Of a DNA stretch of 64,000 nucleotides, positions 1 to 8,043 are shown one piece after another (the stretch's first letter is position 1; every line of letters begins with the position of its first letter). This stretch comes from Blautia parvula (GTDB lineage: Bacteria; Bacillota; Clostridia; Lachnospirales; Lachnospiraceae). Below the pieces are notes generated by a model. The model was not told the origin of the DNA and did no database searches. It was given only the letters and a program-made list of their open reading frames with translations. The stretch covers positions 2,636,001 through 2,700,000 of the forward strand of contig NZ_CP084061.1 of assembly GCF_020215665.1 (NCBI RefSeq), given 5' to 3'. A program made the position numbers and the translations under genes.

Positions 1-1321
1 AGCTGACCTCGATCTCGACCTTGTGGAATTTCTGACGGATCAGCGGATAAATACATGCAACAGCCAGATAGACCAGAATTCCGATCACATAATTCATGTG
101 GATCTCCAGACACTCATAGTAAACAAATGCCGCGCTGACAATGGCACCCATGACACATAAAAATGTATATAATTTGTCATTGATATGGAACTGGGAGCGT
201 TTCCAGATCTCCGGTATTTTCTTAGGCATGGTGATGATCGCCAGACACAGAATGACCTGTACGCAGTTTGCCAGTGTATTTCCGATATTCGCAATATCTC
301 CTACGTTCATGCCGCTTAATATGATAACTGAGCAGAGCACATAGATGGTCAGGATAATATAATGAGGCGTACCAAACTTGTCATTACGTTTTGCAAAGAT
401 CTTCGGCCACCAGCCGTCCTCTGCTGCCTGGGCAATAGGAGCCTGCAGCCATCCCAGGTTGGCGTTCAGGGATGTGACCAGGGCCACCATAGCACCGCCC
501 ACGATGAAGAAAATGTACAGCGGAGCGGGAAGGATCTCCCTTGCCACCTTGGACAGGTTCTGGCCTGCCACGTGCTCTACCGGGAACACACCGGCTGCCA
601 CTACACCGACACCGATGTAAAGAATAGTAACAATCACGGTTCCCACAACGATACAGAACGGAATATCTTTTTTCGGATTCTTGGCTTCACGGCTCATATT
701 GATGATAAAGGTAGCGCCGCTTGTAGCCATGGACAGCAGTGCCGCCGCAGACATAACTCCTGTAAAACCGCTTGTGAAGAACTGGTTCTCATCAAAATAC
801 CCCGGTTCCAGATGGATAATTCCAAACCCGGTAAACAGAAGCAGCGCAATGACCAGAATAATAACCAGCGCATACTGTACTTTTGCTGCCACCTGGATTC
901 CGCAGAGATTTAAAACCACGAATACGGTCAGAATTCCGAAAGCCACCAGCTTGCCGTTGATCTCCGGAAATGCGGAGAGCACATAATCCGCAAAAGAAGC
1001 GGAATACATAGTTGCGCCAAAGAAATAACTGACGAACACAACAGAATACAGCCCAGCAAACCACTTGCCGCCGAACATGGCAGCCTGTGTATAGAAACCG
1101 CCGTTCATACGGATAGTCCCTGATAAAAAGAACTGCGGCAGCGCAACGATCGTAACCATGACCGCGCAGATAATATAGGACAGGACAATGGAGCGCCCTG
1201 TAATTCCAATGGCAAGACCGGTCATTGTCATAACACCGCCGCCAATCACGTTACCGATTGCGATCGCAAGCAGATCGCCGCGACCTAAACTTTTTGAACC
1301 ATCAGCATTTGTTTTTGCCAT
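1..1321 (-). CDS. APC-family amino acid permease (3' end outside window)
   Basis: Membrane permease of the amino acid/polyamine/organocation superfamily, expected to import an amino acid or amine by cation symport or exchange. The frame is open from an ATG at 1321, preceded by GAGGTG at 7 nt, to the window edge, so about 440 residues are visible and the C-terminus is missing. The first helix carries the glycine-rich IGNVIGGGV segment that binds the substrate backbone in this superfamily, and long hydrophobic stretches recur throughout. It is the last visible gene of an operon with the cupin and the flavin/ferredoxin protein just upstream (31 nt gap), so its substrate is probably processed by them. 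The exact substrate cannot be read from the sequence. Confidence 0.85.
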   Translation of the reverse strand, partial: MAKTNADGSKSLGRGDLLAIAIGNVIGGGVMTMTGLAIGITGRSIVLSYIICAVMVTIVALPQFFLSGTIRMNGGFYTQAAMFGGKWFAGLYSVVFVSYFFGATMYSASFADYVLSAFPEINGKLVAFGILTVFVVLNLCGIQVAAKVQYALVIILVIALLLFTGFGIIHLEPGYFDENQFFTSGFTGVMSAAALLSMATSGATFIINMSREAKNPKKDIPFCIVVGTVIVTILYIGVGVVAAGVFPVEHVAGQNLSKVAREILPAPLYIFFIVGGAMVALVTSLNANLGWLQAPIAQAAEDGWWPKIFAKRNDKFGTPHYIILTIYVLCSVIILSGMNVGDIANIGNTLANCVQVILCLAIITMPKKIPEIWKRSQFHINDKLYTFLCVMGAIVSAAFVYYECLEIHMNYVIGILVYLAVACIYPLIRQKFHKVEIEVS

Positions 1322-1352
1322 AAATTTTCACCTCTCACACTCAGCCCAAACC

Positions 1353-2036
1353 TCAAGTTTCCCCTTGTTCCTTCAAACGGCAGATCAGTGCCGTGTCTGC
1401 CTGCGGACATTTCGTATAGCAGATGCCGCAGTCATCACAATCCATCTCTTTTATGTAATATTTTCCGTCATCTTTCTGATGGATCGCTTTCTCCACACAG
1501 TTTTCCTGACAGATACCGCAGCCCACACATTCCTCTGTGATGCGGTAGGTCATTGGCCGTATCTCTTCCCCGCCGAAGGCAAAACGCAGCCTGCGTATCC
1601 TTTCATTGGCATACAGATGGAAGATTTCCCCTTCCCCTCTGTCAATCCGGTAAAGAGCTACTATGTCAAAATTTTTCCGGTACATCTCTTTTGTACCGGG
1701 ATTCAGTTTGAAAAATTCATCCCATACCGCCTGGTCTGTTGTCTCGCTGACCCATGCGCTCAGGCGCAGGGAATATCGCTCGTCAATCAGCGTATTCATC
1801 ACAAGCTGCGGGCGTTTGCAGAGCTGTTCATACGTGGGTTTACCCCTGGATGTCATGAAATACAGATTTCCGTTACTGAGCCGGTTAAAATCCAGAATCC
1901 TGTTCTCAGGCCGTCCCTCATTCACAGTGGCTGCCGGCATGAAGCGTATCTTTCCGATAAGAGCAAATGCCTTTTCCCGCACTTCTTCCATGGTATTGGA
2001 ATCCGTAAGGCCCCACAAAATGTCTTTCTCGTCCAT
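1353..2036 (-). CDS. Pyridoxamine 5'-phosphate oxidase-like flavoprotein with C-terminal 2x[4Fe-4S] ferredoxin domain
   Basis: Predicted 227-residue redox protein. The N-terminal ~150 residues resemble the FMN-binding split-barrel (PNPOx-like) fold, with the family-like stretch FMPAATVNEGRPENRIL. The C-terminal ~70 residues contain two ferredoxin clusters, CVGCGICQENC and CDDCGICYTKCP, for two [4Fe-4S] centres. The combination suggests electron transfer between a flavin and iron-sulfur clusters in the cytoplasm; the substrate is unknown. An upstream in-frame start exists at 2075, but the ATG at 2036 has a GGGGA ribosome site at 7 nt and is preferred. It follows the cupin gene by 16 nt and precedes the permease by 31 nt, forming a tight operon. 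Confidence 0.8.
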   Translation of the reverse strand: MDEKDILWGLTDSNTMEEVREKAFALIGKIRFMPAATVNEGRPENRILDFNRLSNGNLYFMTSRGKPTYEQLCKRPQLVMNTLIDERYSLRLSAWVSETTDQAVWDEFFKLNPGTKEMYRKNFDIVALYRIDRGEGEIFHLYANERIRRLRFAFGGEEIRPMTYRITEECVGCGICQENCVEKAIHQKDDGKYYIKEMDCDDCGICYTKCPQADTALICRLKEQGET

Positions 2037-2052
2037 ATGCTTTCCCCTTTGT

Positions 2053-2565
2053 CTACTTGCTTTCTCCAACCTCAATGAACTTTCCGCCTATATTCTTTAC
2101 AATCCTGCCGGCCTGCTCTCTCACATATTCACTGGTGAGCAGAATGGTCATGAAGCAGTGTGGGCGGATGATCTCCTTGTAAACGATGGGACAGTGCTTA
2201 ACCCCTGCCGGACAGTAGATGCATGTATTTTTCGTTATGGTATAAGGCTCTCCGTCAATATAAAAATCAGCCTCCCCCCACACGGCATTGATATCATCAC
2301 CCACACCGTTATAATTGGGCATGAAAAATACCAGCTCATCCACATCATGTACATGTTCATCCACATATGGATTCTTGTTTGGGATTTCATAGAACCAGGA
2401 CAGGCTCATATTCACCTTACAGTCCGGAAATAAATCGGAGGAGCTATAGGTCTGCCCCAGTGTTCTCCCTGTCTTGATATCTCCTTTGTCATCTCTTTCA
2501 TCATCCATCACCGGCGGTACATAATCCGGAGATATGATCAGATGTTCCCATTTTCTTTTATTCAT
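2053..2565 (-). CDS. Cupin-domain protein, first gene of a three-gene operon
   Basis: 170-residue protein with a cupin-like metal site: DEHVHDVDELVFF supplies the His-x-His plus Glu of cupin motif 1, and GVKHCPIVY could supply the distal histidine of motif 2. Two cysteines (CIYCPAGVKHC) near motif 2 are unusual and may add metal ligands. Cupins of this size are either small metalloenzymes (isomerases, dioxygenases) or ligand sensors; no precise function can be assigned. The start at 2565 is fixed by GGGAGGTA directly upstream; the longer reading frame to 2628 would run through that ribosome site. It is the promoter-proximal gene of the operon with the flavin/ferredoxin protein and permease. 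Confidence 0.75.
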   Translation of the reverse strand: MNKRKWEHLIISPDYVPPVMDDERDDKGDIKTGRTLGQTYSSSDLFPDCKVNMSLSWFYEIPNKNPYVDEHVHDVDELVFFMPNYNGVGDDINAVWGEADFYIDGEPYTITKNTCIYCPAGVKHCPIVYKEIIRPHCFMTILLTSEYVREQAGRIVKNIGGKFIEVGESK

Positions 2566-2640
2566 TTTCTTACCTCCCATATGCAGCGCTTCTTTGGTGT
2601 GCACTTCCAAAAAGCGCTGGAATCTCAATGCCTTCCCACT

Positions 2641-2692
2641 AACTGAACGCGTTCAGTTGAATCTTGTCTATATTATACTGAACATGTTCAGT
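2641..2692. promoter_or_regulatory. Two near-identical palindromic operators
   Basis: AACTGAACGCGTTCAGTT (2641-2658) is a perfect 18-bp palindrome and ACTGAACATGTTCAGT (2677-2692) a perfect 16-bp palindrome with the same half-site, ACTGAAC-NN-GTTCAGT. Their centres lie 35 bp apart. The second fills most of the -35/-10 spacer of the cupin operon promoter and the first covers roughly +7 to +24. The layout is that of a dimeric repressor, the half-site spacing being typical of the TetR family. No such regulator is encoded in this window. Confidence 0.85.
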
Positions 2693-2700
2693 GGTGTCAA
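2672..2700 (-). promoter_or_regulatory. Sigma-A promoter of the cupin/ferredoxin/permease operon
   Basis: Reading leftward, TTGACA (2695-2700), a 17-bp spacer and TATAAT (2672-2677) form a perfect consensus promoter about 100 nt upstream of the cupin start. Such a strong core with an operator inside the spacer implies control mainly by repression. Confidence 0.88.
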
Positions 2701-2763
2701 GTAAAACACTGCCTTTTTATTCTATTAAAGTGTATGTCCCCTGTCCCGGCAATATGATGGGCC

Positions 2764-2810
2764 AAAAAAAGAAAAGCCGGAACTTTTCCAAGTTCCGGCT
2801 TCGCTTTTTT
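2764..2810 (-). terminator. Intrinsic terminator after yerC
   Basis: An 11-bp stem (arms 2774-2784 and 2791-2801, core AAGCCGGAACT) with a 6-nt loop. The minus-strand transcript continues into a U-run (A-run 2764-2770 on the plus strand). T-rich sequence also follows on the plus side, so it could work both ways, but no plus-strand gene precedes it. Confidence 0.85.
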
Positions 2811-3123
2811 ATGCTTCTGTTTCTTCTTTTTTGTCTGCTAATCTCTCAAAGACCATCTCATATCCGTCATTGCCGTAATTCAGGCTTCTGTTGACGCGGC
2901 TGATCGTAGCAGTGGACGCCCCTGTCTTCTCAGAGATATCCAGATATGTTCTCTTATCCTTTAACATCTTGGCAACTTCAAAGCGCTGTGAAAGGGAAAG
3001 AATCTCATTTATTGTACACACATCCTCGAAAAAAAGATAACATTCTTCTCTGTTCTTTAAACTGAGGACAGCATCAAACAGGGAGTCTACTGCCTCCGTA
3101 TGAATTTTCTTGCTCATATACAT
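2809..3123 (-). CDS. yerC: YerC/YecD family TrpR-like transcriptional regulator
   Basis: 104-residue protein resembling the YerC/YecD family, which shares the helix-turn-helix core of the tryptophan repressor TrpR. The DNA-binding part spans roughly residues 35-85: the region LSLSQRFEVAKML leads into YLDISEKTGASTATISRVN, a clear helix-turn-helix. The length matches the family. Two in-frame ATGs (3123 and 3117) lie behind AGGAG; the first is 5 nt from it and the second 11 nt, so the exact start is open. It is monocistronic with its own terminator. In Firmicutes the target and effector of YerC are poorly defined. Confidence 0.88.
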   Translation of the reverse strand: MYMSKKIHTEAVDSLFDAVLSLKNREECYLFFEDVCTINEILSLSQRFEVAKMLKDKRTYLDISEKTGASTATISRVNRSLNYGNDGYEMVFERLADKKEETEA

Positions 3124-3252
3124 ACATTCTCCTTATTGTTTAGTTTTCACCCCAAGTGTAGTAACACATCACCCGTATATATAGTAGCACACTAAAATTT
3201 TAAAGTAAAGCAGTCTTGTGCGATTTTTTTGTACTAAAGTATTAAATTTTTA

Positions 3253-3972
3253 TTAATTTTTGTTTTTATGCACATATTTCTTCAATTCTTCCACAGAACG
3301 GTTGACAATCAGCTCCTCGGGAAACTGCATTGCCTCTATGATTTTTTCCGAATAGCAGCGGCAGCCGATCAGCTCGTCCACATGGGCGTCACTGTTCATG
3401 ACAATGGGAACCTGATATTCCATACAGTATTTGAGCATGGTCTTCACATTCTCCTCCCCGTTCTCCCTGCTGCAGCGGGGGTCCAGGGAATTGTTGTTCA
3501 GCTCTAACAGTACATGGTACTCCTTAGCGGCCTGCACAAGTGCCAGAAAATCCACGGGATAACGCCCGTCATCCGGATGCCCGATAATATCCACATAGGG
3601 GTTCTTCATGGCTCCCAGATAGGCATGGGTATTCTCTTCCCGGGTTCCGGGCCTGATGGTGGGGATATGCATGCTGGCGATCACCACGTCCATGCGCTTC
3701 ATAAGACGCTCCTCCATATCCAGGTTTCCGTTATAGTCCATAATATTGGCTTCCACGCCGAACAGCATTTCCACGCCGAACATGCGGCGGTTCAGCATTT
3801 TTGTATTGTCAAAGTAAAAGGCATTGCAGGTACCGGGCATGGCAACTCCATGCTCCGTGATGCCCAGCAGCTCCAGCCCTTTTTCAGATGCAGCCATGGC
3901 CATCTCACGGATTGTATTATAGGCATGCCCACTTGCAAGAGTATGGGTATGCACATCCAGAACGTATTTCAT
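3253..3972 (-). CDS. PHP-domain phosphatase of the YcdX type
   Basis: 239-residue PHP (polymerase and histidinol phosphatase) domain protein resembling E. coli YcdX. The N-terminal DVHTHTLASGHAY holds the first metal histidines. Further ligands are likely in GITEHG, VIASMHIP, GHPDD and MNSDAHV, consistent with a trinuclear metal centre and phosphoesterase activity in the cytoplasm. A GTG at 3981 is in frame, but it is part of the ribosome site; the ATG at 3972 follows GAGGTG by 6 nt and is the better start. The gene stands alone between yerC and the xylB terminator. The physiological substrate is unknown. Confidence 0.85.
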   Translation of the reverse strand: MKYVLDVHTHTLASGHAYNTIREMAMAASEKGLELLGITEHGVAMPGTCNAFYFDNTKMLNRRMFGVEMLFGVEANIMDYNGNLDMEERLMKRMDVVIASMHIPTIRPGTREENTHAYLGAMKNPYVDIIGHPDDGRYPVDFLALVQAAKEYHVLLELNNNSLDPRCSRENGEENVKTMLKYCMEYQVPIVMNSDAHVDELIGCRCYSEKIIEAMQFPEELIVNRSVEELKKYVHKNKN

Positions 3973-4061
3973 TATTTTCACCTCATATATCTCTCGATTA
4001 CACTGGGACAGTATAGCACACTTTGCCGCGGGAAAGCAACATTTACCGGATAAGGATACGG

Positions 4062-4106
4062 AAAAAAACTGCTGCCGCAGGCTTATTATAGGCCTGCAGC
4101 AGCAGT
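4062..4106 (-). terminator. Intrinsic terminator after xylB
   Basis: A stem of about 14 bp with one mismatch (arms 4068-4082 and 4092-4106) followed on the minus strand by a U-run (A-run 4062-4068). It begins just after the xylB stop codon and ends the sugar operon. Confidence 0.88.
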
Positions 4107-4120
4107 AATCTTAACATTTC

Positions 4121-5590
4121 TTAAATAATCTCACTGAAAAGGTCTTTCACTGTGGGATAAATCTTTGCAAACTTGCGGTATTTTTCCTCATATTTTGCAG
4201 CCAGTTCCGGTTCCGGCTTCACAGTGTCGATCACTTTCACGATTTTGGCAGCAGCATCTTCCACAGAAGCAAATTCACCGTTTGCCACAGCAGCCAGCAT
4301 AGCGCCGCCCAGGGCCGGGCCTTCCTCGGATTCGATGACATCCACCTTGATATTCAGGATATTGGCGATCATCTTCTTCCACAGCGGACTTTTTGCACCG
4401 CCGCCGCAGATTTTTGTGCGCTCGATCCGGATACCCAGGGATTTTGCCACCTCGAAGGAATCGCGGATGGCAAAGGCAACGCCTTCCAGTACGGCCTGTG
4501 TCATATCAGCTCTTGTGCTGTCCATGGTAAGACCAATGAAGGTTCCTCTGGCGTTAGGGTTGTTGTGGGGAGAACGCTCTCCCATCAGGTAAGGCAGAAA
4601 ATACACATTATTCTCGCCCAGCTTCTCAATTTTTTCCTGTTCTCCTGCATAGTCCTTTGTGCCGATGATCTCATCCATCCACCATTTGTTGCAGGAGGCA
4701 GCGCTTAACATGCAGCCCATCAGATGATAGCATCCGTCTGCATGGGCAAACGCGTGAAGGGCATTGTTGGGGTCCACACCGAAATCCTTGCTGGAAATAA
4801 AGATAGTTCCGCTGGTTCCGAGGGAGATATTACACATGCCGTCGCCCACGGTTCCCGTACCTACTGCTGCGGCTGCGTTGTCCCCTGCGCCTGCCACGAT
4901 TTTACAGGAGGCCGGAATGCCCAGCTCGGCGGCAAGCTCCGGTTTCAGAGTGCCCACCGTTTCATAGCTTTCAAAGAGTTTCGGCATCTGTTCCTCAGTG
5001 ATTCCGCAGATATCCAGCATCTCTTTTGACCAGCAGCGGTTCTTTACATCCAGAAGCAGCATGCCGGAGGCATCTGACATGTCACAGCAGTGTGTGCCGG
5101 ACAGTTTGTATGCCAGATAATCTTTGGGAAGCATGATCTTTTTGATCTTTTTAAAGTTTTCCGGTTCATTTTCTTTCACCCAAAGGATCTTGGGTGCGGT
5201 AAATCCCGCAAATGCGATGTTTGCTGTATACTGGGACAGCTTCTCTTTTCCGATCACCTGGTTCAGATAGTCTGTCTCCTTACCGGTTCTTCCGTCATTC
5301 CACAGAATAGCCGGACGGATCACATTGTCCTGCTCATCTAAGATAACCAGTCCGTGCATCTGTCCGCCGAAGCTGATGCCGGCCACCTGGCTTTTGTCGC
5401 AGTCTGCAGTCAGTTCCCAGATACCTTCCAAGCTCTCTTTCCACCAGTCTTCCGGCTTCTGCTCAGACCAGCCGGGATGAGGGAAGGAAAGCGGGTATTC
5501 CCTGGAAACGATCTTCTCTATTTTGCCTTCGCCGTTCATCAGAAGCAGCTTTACGGCAGAGGTTCCTAAATCCACGCCAATATATAACAT
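4121..5590 (-). CDS. xylB: Xylulokinase-type FGGY carbohydrate kinase
   Basis: 489-residue sugar kinase, the usual length for xylulokinase. The N-terminal DLGTSAVK is the first phosphate-binding loop of the FGGY family, GGQMHGLV is the MHG segment typical of xylulokinases, GAGDNAAAAVG contains the likely catalytic aspartate, and ICGGGAKSPLWKKM is the C-terminal ATP-binding motif. It phosphorylates a ketopentose, most likely D-xylulose, with ATP in the cytoplasm. No xylose isomerase is adjacent; upstream lie a COG2407 isomerase and a DUF4867 gene, so the in vivo substrate could be another ketose such as D-ribulose or L-xylulose. AGGAG precedes the ATG and a strong terminator follows. Confidence 0.88.
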   Translation of the reverse strand: MLYIGVDLGTSAVKLLLMNGEGKIEKIVSREYPLSFPHPGWSEQKPEDWWKESLEGIWELTADCDKSQVAGISFGGQMHGLVILDEQDNVIRPAILWNDGRTGKETDYLNQVIGKEKLSQYTANIAFAGFTAPKILWVKENEPENFKKIKKIMLPKDYLAYKLSGTHCCDMSDASGMLLLDVKNRCWSKEMLDICGITEEQMPKLFESYETVGTLKPELAAELGIPASCKIVAGAGDNAAAAVGTGTVGDGMCNISLGTSGTIFISSKDFGVDPNNALHAFAHADGCYHLMGCMLSAASCNKWWMDEIIGTKDYAGEQEKIEKLGENNVYFLPYLMGERSPHNNPNARGTFIGLTMDSTRADMTQAVLEGVAFAIRDSFEVAKSLGIRIERTKICGGGAKSPLWKKMIANILNIKVDVIESEEGPALGGAMLAAVANGEFASVEDAAAKIVKVIDTVKPEPELAAKYEEKYRKFAKIYPTVKDLFSEII

Positions 5591-5702
5591 GCTTGATTCT
5601 CCTTATTTCATATAAATACATGCTCCGCTTTGGCAGCATGTTCAGATAGAGGCTGCTCTTTCGGGCAGCCTCCTGGATTTTGTCAGCAGATCACTCTGCG
5701 GT

Positions 5703-7175
5703 TTATGCAAATGGATTTTCTGTGGGATACAGAACGCCCTTTGGCTGGTTGTAGTTGATCTCTTCCACTTCCACGCCTAAATATTTGAATACTTCATATA
5801 ATGCTTTTCCAAAGTGTCCGAAAGCAACAGCTCCGTGATGCGGATAGTTCTTCTCAACCAGAACGTGGCGATAGAAACGTCCCATCTCCGGAATCGCGAA
5901 CACACCGATTGCACCGAAGGAACGTGTTGCAACAGGCAGAACCTCGCCCTGTGCAATGTATGCGCGCAGCTTGCAGTCTGCTGTGCTCTGCAGGCGGTAG
6001 AATGTGATCTCACCCGGAGCGATATCTCCCTCCAGGGTTCCCTGTGTCACTTCTTCCGGAAGGGTTCTTGCCATGATCATCTGATATTTCATGGAGCAGA
6101 AGGACAGTTTTCCGGATGCGGTATTGCCGCAGTGGAAGCCCATGAAGGTATCCTTGTGTGTATAGTCGTATTTGCCTTTGATCTCACCTTCGTACATATC
6201 AGCCGGCACGGTATTGTTGATATCCAGAAGCGTAACGGCATCCTGGCTGATAACAGTTCCCAGGTATTCGCTCAGAGTTCCCCAGATATCCACTTCACAG
6301 GATACCGGAATACCGCGTCCTGTCAGACGGCTGTTCACATAGCAGGGAACGAATCCGAACTGGGTCTGGAATGCAGGCCAGCATTTTGTTGTGAGGGTCA
6401 CATATTTTCTGCATCCTCTGTGAGCCTCAACCCAGTCAAGCAGTGTGATCTCGTACTGTGCCAGTTTCGGCAGGATTTCCGGTTTCATGTTGCCTTCACC
6501 AAGCTCGCTCTCCATATCTTTTACAACATCCGGGATACGCGGGTCATCTGCATGGTTCTTGTAGCTCTCAAACAGGTCTAATTCAGAGTTTTCCTCGATC
6601 TCAACACCCAGGTCATAGAGACGTTTGATCGGTGCGTTGCAAGCCAGGAAGTTCTGCGGACGCGGTCCAAAGCTGATGATCTTCAGGTTCTTCACTGCTA
6701 CCAGCGCACGTGCAACCGGTGCAAAGTCTGCAATCATCTCTGCCACTTCTTCCGGTGTTCCTACCGGGTATTCCGGAATGTATGCTTTTAAGTTGCGCAG
6801 TTTCAGGTTGTAGCTTGCGTTCAGCATACCGCAGTATGCGTCGCCGCGGCCCTGAACCAGGTTGTCGCCTCTTTCCTCAGCGGCAGCCACTACCATGGAC
6901 GGTCCGTGGAAATATTTAACCAGAAGTGTTTCCTCTGTCTCAGGTCCGAAGTTGCCAAGGTAAACAACCAGGGCGTTGCAGCCTGCCTCACGCAGCTCTT
7001 TTAAAGCTTTCTGCATGTCAGTTTCGCTCTCCACAACAGTCGGACATTCGTAGATCTCTCCTTTGTAGGATGCAACGACTGCTTTTCTTCTGTTCTCTGA
7101 CAGAGACATTGGGAAACAGTCACGGCTTACAGCCACAATACCAAGTTTTAATTCCGGCATGTTTGTTAAATTCAT
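5703..7175 (-). CDS. L-fucose/L-arabinose isomerase-like protein (COG2407)
   Basis: 490-residue sugar isomerase-like protein of the COG2407 group, shorter than the classical ~590-residue FucI. The N-terminal ~180 residues form a Rossmann-like domain; the C-terminal half contains the probable metal-site region around FMGFHCGNTASGKL and VSCEVDIWGTLSEY. Members of this fold convert aldoses to ketoses using Mn2+. The gene lies in one operon with xylB downstream (112 nt) and DUF4867 upstream (46 nt), which fits aldose to ketose to ketose phosphate. Possible substrates are D-arabinose, L-fucose or a related sugar, which the sequence does not settle. AGGAGG lies 9 nt before the ATG. Confidence 0.78.
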   Translation of the reverse strand: MNLTNMPELKLGIVAVSRDCFPMSLSENRRKAVVASYKGEIYECPTVVESETDMQKALKELREAGCNALVVYLGNFGPETEETLLVKYFHGPSMVVAAAEERGDNLVQGRGDAYCGMLNASYNLKLRNLKAYIPEYPVGTPEEVAEMIADFAPVARALVAVKNLKIISFGPRPQNFLACNAPIKRLYDLGVEIEENSELDLFESYKNHADDPRIPDVVKDMESELGEGNMKPEILPKLAQYEITLLDWVEAHRGCRKYVTLTTKCWPAFQTQFGFVPCYVNSRLTGRGIPVSCEVDIWGTLSEYLGTVISQDAVTLLDINNTVPADMYEGEIKGKYDYTHKDTFMGFHCGNTASGKLSFCSMKYQMIMARTLPEEVTQGTLEGDIAPGEITFYRLQSTADCKLRAYIAQGEVLPVATRSFGAIGVFAIPEMGRFYRHVLVEKNYPHHGAVAFGHFGKALYEVFKYLGVEVEEINYNQPKGVLYPTENPFA

Positions 7176-7221
7176 AATTCTTATCCTCCTGAATTTTATC
7201 TTTATTTAAATTGCTTTCTGC

Positions 7222-7845
7222 TCAACAATCCTTTACGGACAGGTTTTCACCAATCAGTCCCTCAAATGCGCCTTCAATTTTGGCGTCCTTGTGGGCGATC
7301 AGCCATTTGTTTCTGGCAAAAAGGAGTTTGTCCTCACCGGTGTTATTCTGTGCAGCCGGCGCGTCTGTGTTGGTTCCTTTCGGAAGGATGACTGCCGTAC
7401 AGAATTTGTTTCCGTTTACATTGCATGGAGCATAGTGCAGTGTGGTAGCGTAAACCTCGATCACGGTTCCTGCCGGCACTAAAAACGCTTCCATCTTTGA
7501 TGTGTCATATGTACTGTCTGCTTCAATATCCTGCTCTTTTCCGAGAATCAGGATCAGATCGGTCAGCGCTACATTCACCTCGCTGTCCCTGTGGTATTCC
7601 ACCGCGTTCAGCAGATAGTTGCTTCCGTTGCAGTAGCCTATCTGGATTGGCATTCCGCCGAACAGGCTGTATGCAATTTTCTCAGCACAATCACAGGCTT
7701 CCAGCTTCTCATCCGATGCAACATAGATGACATCGTCGGGCTTTGGCGTTTCCTCCAGCGCTTTCAGAAGACTGCTCACATCAAGACCTTCCACGACCTT
7801 ACCATAGGCCTTGAATTCGGCATCCCTGACATTTAAAATTTTCAT
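7222..7845 (-). CDS. DUF4867 family protein, first gene of the sugar operon
   Basis: 207-residue protein recognised as DUF4867, a family often found beside COG2407 isomerases in Lachnospiraceae. The central region (AFLVPAGTVIEVYATTLHYAPC) reads like a cupin-type beta barrel with a possible metal or sugar-binding histidine. A role as a sugar epimerase, isomerase or accessory to the neighbouring isomerase is an inference only. AGGAGGT lies 8 nt before the ATG. It is the promoter-proximal gene of DUF4867 - isomerase - xylB. Confidence 0.7.
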   Translation of the reverse strand: MKILNVRDAEFKAYGKVVEGLDVSSLLKALEETPKPDDVIYVASDEKLEACDCAEKIAYSLFGGMPIQIGYCNGSNYLLNAVEYHRDSEVNVALTDLILILGKEQDIEADSTYDTSKMEAFLVPAGTVIEVYATTLHYAPCNVNGNKFCTAVILPKGTNTDAPAAQNNTGEDKLLFARNKWLIAHKDAKIEGAFEGLIGENLSVKDC

Positions 7846-7868
7846 GGGAATTGACCTCCTTATGAATT

Positions 7869-7885
7869 AGTTTATCCATTAAACT
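7869..7885. promoter_or_regulatory. Possible operator upstream of the DUF4867-isomerase-xylB operon
   Basis: AGTTTATCCATTAAACT is a 6-bp inverted repeat with a 5-bp spacer located 24 nt upstream of the DUF4867 start codon. It could bind a regulator, but the site is short and AT-rich, so chance is possible. Confidence 0.3.
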
Positions 7886-7990
7886 ATATACTCATGCTAC
7901 CATTGACGGAGGGAAAAATCAAGATGTTTTTTGAAAAAATAACAAGTTTTTTGAGGATGGTGTCCGTAAGGCGGCCGACCGGCCCGAAAT

Positions 7991-8043
7991 AATAAAAGAA
8001 CAAGGCAGAATCCAGACGTTTCCGCATTCTGCCTTGTTCTTTA
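7991..8043 (-). terminator. Intrinsic terminator after the short binding lipoprotein gene
   Basis: A perfect 16-bp stem (arms 7996-8011 and 8026-8041) with a 14-nt loop, followed on the minus strand by UUUUAUU. The stem begins inside the stop codon of the upstream gene. Confidence 0.88.

Noticed and set aside
1188-2078. 296-codon plus-strand open frame.
   Set aside because: Antisense shadow of the permease and flavin/ferredoxin genes, whose motifs are clear on the minus strand.
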